Origin: Verrucomicrobiia bacterium
GTDB taxonomy: Bacteria > Verrucomicrobiota > Verrucomicrobiia > Limisphaerales > CAIMTB01
Assembly (NCBI GenBank): GCA_019634625.1
Contig: JAHCBA010000022.1
Coordinates: 1-64,000, forward strand
DNA: 64,000 nt
Reading direction: 5' to 3'
Position numbers and translations under genes: made by a program. This document shows, piece by piece, positions 55,087 through 64,000 of this stretch. Under the pieces are notes generated by a model. The model was not told where the DNA came from, searched no databases, and saw only the letters and a program-made list of their open reading frames with translations. Position 1 is the first letter of the stretch. The number at the start of each line of letters is the position of its first letter.

Positions 55087-56007
55087 TCAGGGCGCGGGGC
55101 GGAGGTAGGTGCGAAGGTCCTCCCTGAAGGGGAGGTGAACCAATTGGAAAGTCCGGTCCGCAGGAGCCGGGTCGCCGACATTGTCCTCTTGCAGCATCAG
55201 GAGCTGGTCGCGGCTCAGGGGCGGCGGTTGGTGGAGAACGGCGGGAAAGACGCGCTCGAAAAGGGCTGCCTGCAGGCGGGCGATGGGCAGGGGAATGGGA
55301 AGCAGCAGGCGGCGACGTCCGCACGCCTCCAGGATCGCGCGCAGGAAGGCCTTGAAGTCGAGCCGGTCGTGCCCGCAGAGTTCATAGGTTCGCCCCTCGG
55401 ATTCAGGTGTGGACAGCGAGCGGACGAAGGCCCTGGCCACATTTTCCACGCGAATCGGTTGGAGCATCGCCGTGCCCGGACCCATGACGGGCAGACAGGG
55501 GGACCACCGGGAGAGTTTCGCGAAGAGGCGGGTGACGGCATCGCCGGGCCCATAGATGAGGGACGGTCGAAAGATGGTCCAGGGCAGAGGGTTGTCGCGA
55601 ACGCGCTGTTCCGCGGCCCACTTGGTTTGGTGGTATCGGGCCGGGGCGCCGGGCCGGGTTCCGAGGGCGCTCATGTGGATCAGGCGCGGTACCTTTGCGG
55701 CGAGGGCGGCCTCCAGCAGGCGCCCGGTGAGTTCGGTGTGGATTCGCTCAAAGGTCTGCCTTCCGCATTCGGCAATGATTCCCACGAGATGGATCACCGC
55801 CTCCGCTCCTGTCAGGGCTTCGGCGAGGGACTCCGTCCGATCCCAGTCCACTTCATGCAGGACGGGGGCGGGGGAGAGGGACGAGAGGGCGTGAGGGAGC
55901 GGGCGACCGTCGCGGACGAGGAGGCGGGCCTGGTGACCGTGGGCAGCCAGTTCCGTCGCCATGGCGCGACCGACGAAGCCGGTTCCACCGCTGAGGGCGA
56001 CTTCCAT
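55087..56007 (-). CDS. SDR-type NAD(P)-binding epimerase / complex I NDUFA9-like protein
   Basis: 306 residues. N-terminal Rossmann motif [10 protein letters not shown], then VIHLVGII and [14 protein letters not shown], where Tyr-x-x-x-Lys is catalytic in classical members. The pattern fits atypical SDRs close to NDUFA9-like proteins. Its role here is unknown. It is divergent from the ribosomal operon. Confidence 0.88.
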   Translation of the reverse strand: MEVALSGGTGFVGRAMATELAAHGHQARLLVRDGRPLPHALSSLSPAPVLHEVDWDRTESLAEALTGAEAVIHLVGIIAECGRQTFERIHTELTGRLLEAALAAKVPRLIHMSALGTRPGAPARYHQTKWAAEQRVRDNPLPWTIFRPSLIYGPGDAVTRLFAKLSRWSPCLPVMGPGTAMLQPIRVENVARAFVRSLSTPESEGRTYELCGHDRLDFKAFLRAILEACGRRRLLLPIPLPIARLQAALFERVFPAVLHQPPPLSRDQLLMLQEDNVGDPAPADRTFQLVHLPFREDLRTYLRPAP

Positions 56008-56136
56008 GCCGCCGACTGTAGCCTCGGCCCCTGGCTGAGCCAGAATTTCGGGGATTGGAGCGGGGACGGGCCGGCCGGTGAGGGGGCGGAACCGGGGCGC
56101 GGACGGCGGTGGGGAACGAACAGGTCACGACGGCAC

Positions 56137-56170
56137 GAAAATTTTCCAAAAACATGTTGCGATAGAAAAT
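56137..56170 (+). promoter_or_regulatory. AT-rich putative promoter of the str-S10 operon
   Basis: A 34-bp AT-rich patch (GAAAATTTTCC then AACATGTTGCGATAGAAAAT) in GC-rich DNA, about 70 bp before rpsL. TGCGATAGA could serve as an extended -10 element. No unambiguous -35/-10 pair, so this is a guess from composition and position. Confidence 0.35.
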
Positions 56171-56241
56171 CCCGAGAGGCAGTCTATCCGCCCCTTTCGC
56201 CCCTCGGCGGACGGGGTTCCCCAGACAACTCGGGAGTCGCG

Positions 56242-56646
56242 ATGCCGACCATTAACCAACTCGTCCGCCAAGGACGCCAAAAGCTGAATTACAAGTCGAA
56301 GGCTCCCGCCCTTCAGGGTGCGCCGTTCCGACGAGGCGTGTGTCTGCAGGTGATGACGCGCACCCCCAAGAAGCCGAATTCGGCGATGCGCAAGGTCGCC
56401 AAGGTTCGGTTGACCAACGGGCATGAGGTCATCGCGTACATTCCGGATGAGGGGCACAACCTTCAGGAGCATTCGATCGTCCTGGTGCGGGGTGGCCGGG
56501 TGAAGGATCTCCCCGGGGTGAGGTACCACATTGTGCGCGGGACGCTGGACTGCCAGGGCGTGGAAAAGCGCCGGGTCAGCCGTTCGAAGTATGGGGTGAA
56601 ACGACCCAAGGCGGCCAAGGGAGCCGCGGCCAAGGGGGCCAAGTAA
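56242..56646 (+). CDS. rpsL: 30S ribosomal protein S12
   Basis: 134 residues. [34 protein letters not shown] and [20 protein letters not shown] are diagnostic; Lys and Pro positions linked to streptomycin resistance ([12 protein letters not shown]) are wild type. A C-terminal Lys/Ala tail ([11 protein letters not shown]) adds about ten residues. First gene of the operon rpsL-rpsG-fusA-rpsJ-rplC-rplD-rplW-rplB-rpsS-rplV-rpsC-rplP. Confidence 0.99.
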   Translation: MPTINQLVRQGRQKLNYKSKAPALQGAPFRRGVCLQVMTRTPKKPNSAMRKVAKVRLTNGHEVIAYIPDEGHNLQEHSIVLVRGGRVKDLPGVRYHIVRGTLDCQGVEKRRVSRSKYGVKRPKAAKGAAAKGAK

Positions 56647-56693
56647 CCGTCACGTAATCACGCTGCGCCGCAGAAACCCTCCTGTTCTTTCCT

Positions 56694-57167
56694 ATGTCCC
56701 GTCGTCGTCGAGCCGAGAAAAGACCGCTGTTGGCAGATCCGAAGTACAACAGCCCCCTGGTTACGCGCCTGGTGAACACCGTCATGGTGATGGGCAAGAA
56801 AAGCGTGGCGCAGCGCCTGGTGTACGGGGCGTTCGATCGGATCATCGAAAAGAATCCCAGTTCGAATCCGCTCGAAATCCTGCAACGGGCGGTGGACAAC
56901 GCCAAGCCGCGGCTGGAGGTGAAGGCGCGGCGAGTGGGCGGGGCGACCTATCAGGTGCCGCTGGAGGTGGCGACCGAGCGGCAGCAGTCGCTGGCGGTCC
57001 GCTGGCTGGTGCGGTTCGCCGATGCCCGCAAGGGAATCTCCATGCAGGACGCCCTGGCGAGTGAGATCCTGGATGCCTATCAGGGCCAGGGAAGCGCCAT
57101 TCGCAAACGGGACGAGGTCCACAAGATGGCGCAGGCCAACAAGGCCTTTGCCCACTTCCGCTGGTAG
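56694..57167 (+). CDS. rpsG: 30S ribosomal protein S7
   Basis: 157 residues, standard length. [20 protein letters not shown] at the start and [20 protein letters not shown] at the end are typical. It binds 16S rRNA in the 30S head and nucleates its assembly. 47 bp after rpsL. Confidence 0.99.
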   Translation: MSRRRRAEKRPLLADPKYNSPLVTRLVNTVMVMGKKSVAQRLVYGAFDRIIEKNPSSNPLEILQRAVDNAKPRLEVKARRVGGATYQVPLEVATERQQSLAVRWLVRFADARKGISMQDALASEILDAYQGQGSAIRKRDEVHKMAQANKAFAHFRW

Positions 57168-57219
57168 TCGTTCGCCTGTCGATCCGTTCTTTGATTCCCG
57201 ACGTACCCAGCTCCACCCG

Positions 57220-59400
57220 ATGACCGCGGAAGTGAAAGATTCGAAGGTGCTCAATTCCCCCGACCGGCAATACTCGCTGGAGCGGACGCGGAATATCGGC
57301 ATCGCGGCGCACATTGACGCCGGCAAGACGACCACCACGGAGCGCATCCTCTTCTACACAGGTCTCATCCACAAGATGGGCGATGTCGATGACGGCAACA
57401 CCGTGACGGATTGGATGGAGCAGGAGCGGGAGCGGGGCATCACCATCACCTCCGCCGCCACCACCTGTTACTGGAGCCAGAAGACCGACGGATGCATCAA
57501 GCTGTACCCCGAGGTGGCGCACCGGGTGAACATCATCGACACCCCGGGCCACGTTGACTTCACAGCCGAAGTCGAGCGGTCGATGCGGGTCCTCGATGGG
57601 GCGGTGGCGGTATTCTGCGGCGTGGCCGGCGTGCAGCCTCAGTCGGAGACCGTGTGGCGGCAGGCGACCAAGTACCAGGTACCGAGGATCGCCTTCGTCA
57701 ACAAGATGGACCGCATCGGGGCGAACTTTGAGAATGCGCTGTCCGACATGCGCAAGAAGCTGGGGGCCTACGCCTTTCCGGTGGTGTTGCCGATCGGCAA
57801 GGAGGACGCGCTCAAGGGAGTCATCGACGTGATCAGCGGCAAGGCGATCGTGTACGATGAGACCGACGAGGCGGGGCTCCGATATTCGGTTTCGGAGGTG
57901 CCCGATGCGGATCGCGAGCGGACCCGTCAGGCCTACGAGGAACTGGTCAACGGAGTCGGTGACAAGGACGAGGAGGTGGCCGAGTACATCCTCGAAGAAA
58001 AGCCGGTGCCGGCCGAGGTGCTGAAGCGTGCGATCCGGCGGTTGACCTGCAAGCTCGAGATGGTGCCCGTCCTCTGCGGTTCCGCCTTCAAGCGCAAGGG
58101 CGTTCAACCTCTGGTGGATGCGGTCATCGACTACCTGCCCTCCCCGCTGGACATCACACCCATGCAGGGTGAGTTGCCGGGCGAGGAGGAGGAGAAGGTC
58201 ACGGTGTCGCCAGACGACAACGGAAAGTTTTGTTCGCTGGCCTTCAAGCTCTGGACGGATCCCTTCGTGGGCAAGCTGGTCTTCTTCCGGGTGTACCGGG
58301 GGCGACTGAGCAAGGGAGACACCATCTACAATCCGCGGACGCGGAAAAGGGAGAGGGTGTCACGGGTGATGATGATCCAGGCCGACAAACGGCTGGATGT
58401 CGATGCCGTGTACTCCGGAGACATCGCGGCGCTGGTCGGATTGAAGAACATCACCACGGGCGACACGCTGTGCGACGAGAACGAGGAAGTGCTTCTCGAA
58501 CCGCCGACCTTCCCCGAGCCGGTGATTTCCATGGCCGTGGAGCCGAAGAGCAAGTCCGACCGCGACAAGATGTCGGCGGGATTGCAGCGCCTGGCGGAGG
58601 AGGATCCGACCTTCCGGTGCTTTACGAACGAAGAGACGGGGCAGCTCATCATCGCCGGGATGGGTGAGTTGCATCTTGAGATCATACGCGACCGGCTCCT
58701 CAGGGAGTTCAAGGTCGAGGCCAGCGCGGGCGCCCCCCAGATCGCCTATCGGGAAACGATCACGGGTTCGGCCGAGGGCGAGGGAAAGTTCATCCGGCAG
58801 TCGGGTGGCCGTGGTCAGTACGGACACGCGGTGATCCAAATCTCCCCCAATCCCCGGGGGAAGGGCGTGGAAATCGAGAACAAGATCGTCGGCGGGGTCA
58901 TTCCCAAGGAATACATCCCTGCGGTCATCGACGGCGTCGAGGAGGCCATCAAGGGTGGCGTCGTGGCCGGCTACCCCATGGTCGACGTGAAAGTCGCGAT
59001 CACTTTCGGGAGCTTTCATGAGGTCGATTCGTCCGAACTGGCTTTCAAGATGGCGGGAATTTTCGCCATGAAGGAGGCGGTTCGGAAGGCGAATGGAATC
59101 ATCCTGGAGCCGATCATGAAGGTTGAAGTCACCACGCCCGACGAATATCAGGGCGACATTCTGGGCGATCTCAACCGACGGCGCGGCAAGATTGCCGCGA
59201 TCGAGAACAAGAGCGACGCCACCATTCTGCGGGCCGATGTGCCCCTGGCGGAGATGTTCGGCTACGCCACGGCGGTGCGTTCGCTGTCCAAGGGGCGGGC
59301 CGCCTACTCGATGGAGCCGTCCCACTTCGAACCGGTTCCGGCGAGCATTGCCGCCACGATTCTGGAATCGGCCAAAGGAAAGCCGGCGGCGCGGAGCTGA
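57220..59400 (+). CDS. fusA: Elongation factor G
   Basis: 726 residues. GTPase motifs: [13 protein letters not shown] (G1), RGITITSAA (G2), DTPGHVDF (G3), NKMDRIG (G4). Domains II-V are complete, with [14 protein letters not shown] in domain III. It drives translocation. ATG 57220 is the normal start; the longer frame overlaps rpsG. Confidence 0.99.
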   Translation: MTAEVKDSKVLNSPDRQYSLERTRNIGIAAHIDAGKTTTTERILFYTGLIHKMGDVDDGNTVTDWMEQERERGITITSAATTCYWSQKTDGCIKLYPEVAHRVNIIDTPGHVDFTAEVERSMRVLDGAVAVFCGVAGVQPQSETVWRQATKYQVPRIAFVNKMDRIGANFENALSDMRKKLGAYAFPVVLPIGKEDALKGVIDVISGKAIVYDETDEAGLRYSVSEVPDADRERTRQAYEELVNGVGDKDEEVAEYILEEKPVPAEVLKRAIRRLTCKLEMVPVLCGSAFKRKGVQPLVDAVIDYLPSPLDITPMQGELPGEEEEKVTVSPDDNGKFCSLAFKLWTDPFVGKLVFFRVYRGRLSKGDTIYNPRTRKRERVSRVMMIQADKRLDVDAVYSGDIAALVGLKNITTGDTLCDENEEVLLEPPTFPEPVISMAVEPKSKSDRDKMSAGLQRLAEEDPTFRCFTNEETGQLIIAGMGELHLEIIRDRLLREFKVEASAGAPQIAYRETITGSAEGEGKFIRQSGGRGQYGHAVIQISPNPRGKGVEIENKIVGGVIPKEYIPAVIDGVEEAIKGGVVAGYPMVDVKVAITFGSFHEVDSSELAFKMAGIFAMKEAVRKANGIILEPIMKVEVTTPDEYQGDILGDLNRRRGKIAAIENKSDATILRADVPLAEMFGYATAVRSLSKGRAAYSMEPSHFEPVPASIAATILESAKGKPAARS

Positions 59401-59417
59401 ACCCGAGGGTTTATACC

Positions 59418-59726
59418 ATGTCTGGACAACGTATTCGAATCCGTCTCAAGGCCTTCGATCATCGCATCGTCGATCAGTCCGTCGCGGACATCGTCGATAC
59501 GGTGAAGCGGTCGGGCGCCCGGGTGGCAGGCCCCATTCCGTTGCCGACCAAAATCGAGCGTTACACGGTGGGGCGCTCGCCCCACGTGGACAAGAAGTCT
59601 CAGGAAACCTTCGAGATGCGGACGCACAAGCGTCTCCTCGATATCATCGGGCCGACCGCCAAAACGGTGGATGAACTCAAGAAGCTCAACCTCCCGGCCG
59701 GGGTGGACATCACCATCAAGATCTAG
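59418..59726 (+). CDS. rpsJ: 30S ribosomal protein S10
   Basis: 102 residues, standard length. [18 protein letters not shown] and [20 protein letters not shown] are diagnostic. It follows fusA by 17 bp with no tuf gene between, so the str and S10 operons are fused here. Confidence 0.99.
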   Translation: MSGQRIRIRLKAFDHRIVDQSVADIVDTVKRSGARVAGPIPLPTKIERYTVGRSPHVDKKSQETFEMRTHKRLLDIIGPTAKTVDELKKLNLPAGVDITIKI

Positions 59727-59731
59727 CGCCC

Positions 59732-60376
59732 ATGATCGGTCTCATCGGAAAAAAACTTGGCCAGACGCGCGTCTATGACGCGAAAGGCAACATCGTGCCG
59801 GTGACGGTGGTCCAGGCCGGACCCAATTACGTCGTGCAGCGCAAGACGGTGGCGAACGACGGGTACAACGCCGTGCAACTGGGATTTGGGCCGCAGAAGG
59901 ACCATCGTCTCACCAAGGCGATGACCGGGCATCTCACCAAGGCCAAGGTGCCTTCGCTTCGCCGCTTGCGGGAATTCCGGGATTTCAGCGTGGACGTTCA
60001 GCCCGGGGACACAGTGGGCGTCAGCCTCTTCGCGGAAGGGGACCATGTCGATGCCATCGGGATCACCAAGGGACGGGGATTCGAGGGGGTCGTCAAGCGT
60101 CACGGATTCCGCGGCGGCGATATGACGCACGGTGCGAAGGGCTGGCACCGTCGTCCGGGCGCGATCGGACAGCGCCTCTTTCCGGGAACGGTCATGCGTG
60201 GGATGCGGATGCCCGGCCACATGGGTCAGGTTCGGCGCACCGTGCAGAATCTGCGGGTGGTGAAGGTGCTCGAGGCCGATCAGATCTTGTTGATCCGCGG
60301 CGCGATTCCCGGCGCCTCCGGTGAATATGTCATCATCCGGGAGGCCAAGAAACGGCCCAAGGCGTCAGCTCAATAG
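59732..60376 (+). CDS. rplC: 50S ribosomal protein L3
   Basis: 214 residues. MIGLIGKKLGQTRVYD at the start; GRGFEGVVKRHGFRGGDMTH and RPGAIGQRLFPG in the central loop that reaches towards the peptidyl transferase centre. 5 bp after rpsJ. Confidence 0.99.
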   Translation: MIGLIGKKLGQTRVYDAKGNIVPVTVVQAGPNYVVQRKTVANDGYNAVQLGFGPQKDHRLTKAMTGHLTKAKVPSLRRLREFRDFSVDVQPGDTVGVSLFAEGDHVDAIGITKGRGFEGVVKRHGFRGGDMTHGAKGWHRRPGAIGQRLFPGTVMRGMRMPGHMGQVRRTVQNLRVVKVLEADQILLIRGAIPGASGEYVIIREAKKRPKASAQ

Positions 60377-60415
60377 CGGACGCTGTCATAAGCTCAACGG
60401 CGGAAGGTTCATCGC

Positions 60416-61051
60416 GTGAACATTCAGATCTCAGACTTACAGGGAAATCCGGTCGCCGAGCGCCCGGTGGCGTTCGAGGTGATTCAGAACGCCCGCGGGA
60501 CCCAGGCGGTCAAGGATGCCGTGGTCGCCCACATGGCGGCGCGCCGCCAGGGCACCCGTTCCACAAAGACCGTCGGCGAGGTGGCCGGGACCAACAAGAA
60601 GCCGTGGCGGCAGAAGGGCACCGGACGGGCGCGGGCCGGATCCACGCAATCGCCGCTGTGGCCGGGTGGCGGCGTCGTTTTCGGTCCCCGTCCGCGTGAT
60701 TTCTCGGTCAAAATCAACGCCAGGGTCAAGCGACTGGCCCTTCGCAAGGCGGTCAGCGAACGGCTTAAAGCTGGAGACATTGTGGTGGTGAAGGATCTGA
60801 CGGTTGCCAGTCACCGTACGAAGGATTTCCTGAAGGCGGTTTCGCCTCTGGGCCTGTTGGGGGGATCGCTGCTGATTGTCGCCGATTCCGACCGCAACCT
60901 GCTGTTGGGCAGTGGGAACGTTCCCAAGGTTCGGGTGACGACGGGGCGTGAGGTAAGCACCTACGATGTGCTTTGGCCCGACAAGCTGCTGTTCACGGAG
61001 CAGGCCTTTCAGGCGTTGGAGGGCCGGCTGGCACGGAAGGAGGCGGCATGA
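60416..61051 (+). CDS. rplD: 50S ribosomal protein L4
   Basis: 211 residues. The exit-tunnel loop is KKPWRQKGTGRARAGSTQSP, then GGVVFGPRPRDFS. It starts with GTG at 60416. In some bacteria L4 also autoregulates the S10 operon; nothing in this sequence shows that. Overlaps rplW by 4 bp (ATGA). Confidence 0.98.
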   Translation: MNIQISDLQGNPVAERPVAFEVIQNARGTQAVKDAVVAHMAARRQGTRSTKTVGEVAGTNKKPWRQKGTGRARAGSTQSPLWPGGGVVFGPRPRDFSVKINARVKRLALRKAVSERLKAGDIVVVKDLTVASHRTKDFLKAVSPLGLLGGSLLIVADSDRNLLLGSGNVPKVRVTTGREVSTYDVLWPDKLLFTEQAFQALEGRLARKEAA

Positions 61052-61329
61052 GCGTTTACGATGTGGTGAAGACGGTGCGCCTGACGGAAAAGGCGACGGC
61101 TCAATCGGCCAGGGCGAACCAGTACACGGTGGTGGCCAGCCGGGCGGCCAGCAAGATCCAGATTCGGCAGGCCGTGGAGGTGCTCTTCGGCGTGAAGGTG
61201 GTGCGGGTCAACACGCTGAATGTGCGCGGCAAACTGCGGCGCCAGCGGACTGCCTCGGCGGGACGCGACCCGCATTGGAAGAAGGCCATCGTGACCCTCA
61301 AGGAGGGTGACAAGATTCAACTGACGTAA
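61048..61329 (+). CDS. rplW: 50S ribosomal protein L23
   Basis: 93 residues, standard length. [19 protein letters not shown] and [20 protein letters not shown] are typical. It lies at the tunnel exit and docks trigger factor and SRP. The ATG at 61048 overlaps the rplD stop. Confidence 0.98.
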   Translation: MSVYDVVKTVRLTEKATAQSARANQYTVVASRAASKIQIRQAVEVLFGVKVVRVNTLNVRGKLRRQRTASAGRDPHWKKAIVTLKEGDKIQLT

Positions 61330-61334
61330 AGGCT

Positions 61335-62189
61335 ATGCCGGTCAAAACATACAGACCTCTGACGCCCTCGCGGCGGTTCTACACGGTCTCCTCCTTTGCG
61401 GAGATCACCAAGAGCAAGCCTGAGAAGTCCCTTGTGGTGATCCGGAAGAAGACCGGAGGCCGCAATGTGCATGGGCGGGTGACAGCGCGCGGGATTGGAG
61501 GCGGGCACAAGCAGAAGATCCGCCTGATTGATTTCAAACGGCGCAAGTTGGGAATGGACGCCGAGGTGGTGGGAATTGAATATGACCCCTGCCGTTCGGC
61601 GCGGATCGCGCTGCTCAAGTACGCAGACGGGGAGAAGCGGTATATCCTCGCGCCCAACGGCCTGCAGGTCGGGCAAAAGGTCCGTAACGGGGCCGATGCG
61701 CCGGTGGAGGTGGGCAACTGTCTGCCCCTCAAGAATGTGCCGGCCGGAATGTCCGTGCACGCGGTGGAGCTGACTCCGGGGCGCGGTGGCCAGATTGTCC
61801 GAGCAGCAGGCGGGGCGGCCACGGTCATGTCCAAGGACGGCGGATTCGCCCAGTTGCGACTGCCCTCCGGCGAGATCCGGCGGATCAACGAGACCTGCAT
61901 GGCGACCATCGGCCAGGTCGGCAATCTTGAGCATGAAAACATCATTCTCGGGAAAGCAGGCCGGGCGCGGTGGTTGGGGCGCCGTCCCATCACCCGCGGG
62001 GTGGCTCGCAATCCGGTGGACCATCCCAACGGCGGAGGCCAGGGAAAGTCCAAGGGCGGTGGTGGCTGGCAGCAACTGACCTCGCCCTGGGGTGTGCTGG
62101 CCAAGGGTTTCAAGACCCGCAAGAAGACCAAGCCGTCGGACCGATTCATTGTCGTGCGCCGTGACGGGCGCCAGCCGAAGTTGAAGTAA
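61335..62189 (+). CDS. rplB: 50S ribosomal protein L2
   Basis: 284 residues. [20 protein letters not shown] near the N-terminus and [20 protein letters not shown] at the C-terminus, including the conserved His region near the peptidyl transferase centre. 5 bp after rplW. Confidence 0.99.
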   Translation: MPVKTYRPLTPSRRFYTVSSFAEITKSKPEKSLVVIRKKTGGRNVHGRVTARGIGGGHKQKIRLIDFKRRKLGMDAEVVGIEYDPCRSARIALLKYADGEKRYILAPNGLQVGQKVRNGADAPVEVGNCLPLKNVPAGMSVHAVELTPGRGGQIVRAAGGAATVMSKDGGFAQLRLPSGEIRRINETCMATIGQVGNLEHENIILGKAGRARWLGRRPITRGVARNPVDHPNGGGQGKSKGGGGWQQLTSPWGVLAKGFKTRKKTKPSDRFIVVRRDGRQPKLK

Positions 62190-62212
62190 CGAAAAACCGT
62201 TCTGGATAGACC

Positions 62213-62494
62213 ATGGGACGCTCCATCAAGAAGGGTCCGTTTGTGGACCTCCCGCTCCTCGAGAAGGTGCGGAAAATGAACGCCACCGGCTCCAAAAAGC
62301 CGATCAAGACGTGGTCGAGGCGGTCGATGATCACGCCCGATTTCGTCGGGCACACCGTTCAGGTTCACAACGGCCGCGTGTTCAACGCGGTGTTCATCAC
62401 GGAGAACATGGTGGGGCACCGGCTCGGGGAGTTCTCCCTCACCCGGACCTTCAAGAAACACGGCGCACACACCGCCAAGGCCGAGGCCAAGTAG
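62213..62494 (+). CDS. rpsS: 30S ribosomal protein S19
   Basis: 93 residues. [38 protein letters not shown] and [13 protein letters not shown] are diagnostic. Forms a complex with S13 in the 30S head. 23 bp after rplB. Confidence 0.99.
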   Translation: MGRSIKKGPFVDLPLLEKVRKMNATGSKKPIKTWSRRSMITPDFVGHTVQVHNGRVFNAVFITENMVGHRLGEFSLTRTFKKHGAHTAKAEAK

Positions 62495-62496
62495 CC

Positions 62497-62829
62497 ATGG
62501 AAGTCAAAGCGATCACTCGAAACATCCGGATGTCCGCACAGAAAATGCGCGAGGCGACCCGGCAGATCCACGGGATGAATGCGGCGCAGGCGCACGCCGT
62601 GTTGCTGGCAACCCCGCGCAAGTCTGCCTACTGGGTGGCCAAGACGCTGAAATCGGCGATGGCCAATGCCGAACACAACAAGGAACTCAAGGTGGAGGCT
62701 TTGAAAGTGAAGGCGGCGATGACGGGGACAGGGCGCACCTTGAAGCGGTTCACTCCCAAGGCGCGCGGCTCGGCCGGCCCCATTCGGAAGCGGAGCTGCA
62801 ACGTGACAATCGTGCTGAGTGACGAATAG
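62497..62829 (+). CDS. rplV: 50S ribosomal protein L22
   Basis: 110 residues. NIRMSAQKMREATRQIHGM and the tunnel-hairpin region FTPKARGSAGPIRKRSCNVT are typical. ATG 62497, 2 bp after the rpsS stop. Contributes to the exit tunnel. Confidence 0.98.
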   Translation: MEVKAITRNIRMSAQKMREATRQIHGMNAAQAHAVLLATPRKSAYWVAKTLKSAMANAEHNKELKVEALKVKAAMTGTGRTLKRFTPKARGSAGPIRKRSCNVTIVLSDE

Positions 62830-62837
62830 GACCGACT

Positions 62838-63518
62838 ATGGGGCAGAAGACCAATCCAATCGGCCTGCGGGTCGCGGTGACGAAGGAATGGCAATCCAAG
62901 TGGTTTGCCGGGAAGAAGGAATTTGGGCGTTTGCTGGTGGAGGATGCCGAGATTCGGAAGCTGTTGAAGCGGCGTCTCGAAACGGCGTCGGTGCCGAGGA
63001 TCGCGATCGAGCGGGCCGCCAACCGGTGCCGGATCACCATCTTCACGGCACGGCCGGGGGTGGTGATCGGTCGCAAGGGCGCCGAGATCGACAAGATCAA
63101 GGAAGACCTCAACCGGATGACCGGGAAGGATGTGTATGTCGAGATCCAGGAGGTGAAGCAGCCTGAAATCGACGCACAACTGGTCGCCGAGAACGTCGCG
63201 TTGCAGCTCGAGCGCCGGATCTCCTTCCGTCGTGCGATGAAGAAGGCGATCCAGTTTGCCATGGATATGGGGGCCGAAGGGATCAAATTGCGGTGCGCAG
63301 GACGCCTTGGGGGATCCGAGCTGGCCAGGGTGGAGACGTACCATCAAGGTCGGGTGCCGCTTCACACCCTTCGAGCCAACATCGATTACGGGTTTGCCGA
63401 AGCCAACACGGTGTACGGCAAGCTGGGTGTGAAATGCTGGGTGTGCCGCGGCGAGCGCAAACCGGAGAAGGCACGGCCTCCTGTGGCGGCGCCCCTGGCG
63501 GCAAGCGGCGCGGAATAG
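62838..63518 (+). CDS. rpsC: 30S ribosomal protein S3
   Basis: 226 residues. GQKTNPIGLRVAVTKEWQSK at the start, KH domain with GVVIGRKGAEIDKIKEDL, and C-terminal RISFRRAMKKAIQFAMDMGA. It helps form the mRNA entry channel. 8 bp after rplV. Confidence 0.99.
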   Translation: MGQKTNPIGLRVAVTKEWQSKWFAGKKEFGRLLVEDAEIRKLLKRRLETASVPRIAIERAANRCRITIFTARPGVVIGRKGAEIDKIKEDLNRMTGKDVYVEIQEVKQPEIDAQLVAENVALQLERRISFRRAMKKAIQFAMDMGAEGIKLRCAGRLGGSELARVETYHQGRVPLHTLRANIDYGFAEANTVYGKLGVKCWVCRGERKPEKARPPVAAPLAASGAE

Positions 63519-63563
63519 TGCGAGAATGGTTCGGCAAAACGATTTTCAGGAGACGACAGGCTT

Positions 63564-63983
63564 ATGGCGTTGATGCCCGCACGGGTGAAATACCGGAAAA
63601 TGCACCGCGGAAACCGCGCGGGCATGGCCACGCGATGCAATTCGGTGGCCTTCGGCGAGTACGGGCTGCAGTCCATGGAACGCTGCTGGCTGGATGCCAA
63701 GCAGATCGAGGCGGCGCGCATTGCGATCACCCGCCAGATGAAGCGCCGCGGGAAGTTGTGGATAAGAGTGTTTCCCGACAAGTCCTTCACCAAGAAGCCG
63801 CTTGAGGTGCGAATGGGTACCGGAAAGGGCGGCGTGGAAGGCTGGGTGGCGGTGATCAAGCCGGCGACCATCCTGTTTGAAGTGGAAGGCGTTCCGGAGG
63901 CGGTGGCACGGGAGGCCATGCGTCTGGCGGCCAACAAGCTGTGCATTCGCACCCGGTTCGTGTCGCGGCACCATCTGACCTGA
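63564..63983 (+). CDS. rplP: 50S ribosomal protein L16
   Basis: 139 residues. [17 protein letters not shown], then the conserved [40 protein letters not shown] and [19 protein letters not shown]. Sits near the A-site tRNA elbow. 45 bp after rpsC. Confidence 0.99.
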   Translation: MALMPARVKYRKMHRGNRAGMATRCNSVAFGEYGLQSMERCWLDAKQIEAARIAITRQMKRRGKLWIRVFPDKSFTKKPLEVRMGTGKGGVEGWVAVIKPATILFEVEGVPEAVAREAMRLAANKLCIRTRFVSRHHLT

Positions 63984-63995
63984 TTGGAGACGACG

Positions 63996-64000
63996 ATGAA
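63996..64000 (+). CDS. rpmC: Start of next ribosomal gene, probably L29 (cut by window end)
   Basis: An ATGAA begins 12 bp after the rplP stop, with GGAGA just upstream. Gene order in this operon makes rpmC (L29) the expected next gene, but only five bases are visible, so identity is inferred from context alone. Confidence 0.4.

Overview
The window reads as a GC-rich chromosome of a Verrucomicrobiota-type bacterium, probably the Limisphaerales/Pedosphaera side of the phylum. This is inferred from the gene families: paired DUF1501 and PSCyt/DUF1549/DUF1553 proteins, a prepilin-type pseudopilin of the kind common in PVC bacteria, a DUF2723-TPR membrane protein, ECF sigma factors beside a Ser/Thr kinase, and secreted LamG-like/TSP3 proteins. 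No 16S or tRNA gene is visible to confirm it.

Layout. (1) 1-5533: a very large CRISPR array, 74 apparently identical 37-bp repeats and 73 complete spacers, cut by the left edge of the window. (2) 5534-21338: one leftward type III-B (Cmr) locus. From its upstream end it encodes a CARF-wHTH protein (NE0113 family), Cas10/Cmr2 with HD and GGDD motifs, Cmr3, Cmr4, Cmr5, Cmr6, Cmr1, a Can2/Card1-like CARF nuclease, an Smr-like protein, a four-helix-bundle/zinc-finger protein, a second Can2/Card1-like nuclease, an HNH protein, Cas1 and Cas2. A good sigma70-like promoter points leftward and ends at the first repeat, so the array is transcribed on the minus strand. No Cas6 and no reverse transcriptase are present. 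(3) 21687-30851, plus strand: a large MscS/MscK-type channel, a 1204-residue secreted LamG-like protein, a pseudopilin and a beta-propeller lipoprotein. (4) 30852-32940: a repeat-rich stretch around an NADPH-dependent FMN reductase gene. (5) 32940-44605, minus strand: DUF2723-TPR, a small membrane protein, an ECF sigma factor, a DUF1501 protein and a huge cytochrome/WD40/PSD1 protein. (6) 44606-48544: tandem repeats, a second ECF sigma factor and a Ser/Thr kinase. (7) 48545-56007: coaX, birA, nadC, an FG-GAP protein, an endonuclease/exonuclease/phosphatase protein, an MFS transporter and an SDR-type epimerase. (8) 56242-end: a fused str-S10 ribosomal operon without tuf between fusA and rpsJ.

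The most exciting signal is in the spacers. Reading them one by one, 42 of 73 overlap, or are diverged copies of, another spacer in the same array. Apart from one pair, relatives always share strand. Many assemble into open frames on the plus strand, with mostly synonymous or conservative differences between variants, so the minus-strand crRNAs would be antisense to coding RNA. At least 15 spacers carry perfect or near-perfect RNA-like hairpins with stems of 7-16 bp, some lying inside the conserved frames. Under simple uniform sampling, the overlap rate implies a target genome of roughly 4 kb. Together this fits a type III-B system immunised repeatedly against a family of small, highly structured, single-sense genomes. 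Leviviricetes-like ssRNA phages are the best guess; a small ssDNA phage is the main alternative. The locus would combine antisense RNA targeting by the Cmr complex, cyclic oligoadenylate signalling by Cas10, and two Can2/Card1-like effectors.

Intergenic DNA is also unusual. It holds three copies of a 159-bp element with terminal inverted repeats, two copies of a 106-bp palindromic element, tandem repeats of about 88 and 122 bp, and several microsatellites in which TCG recurs every six bases.
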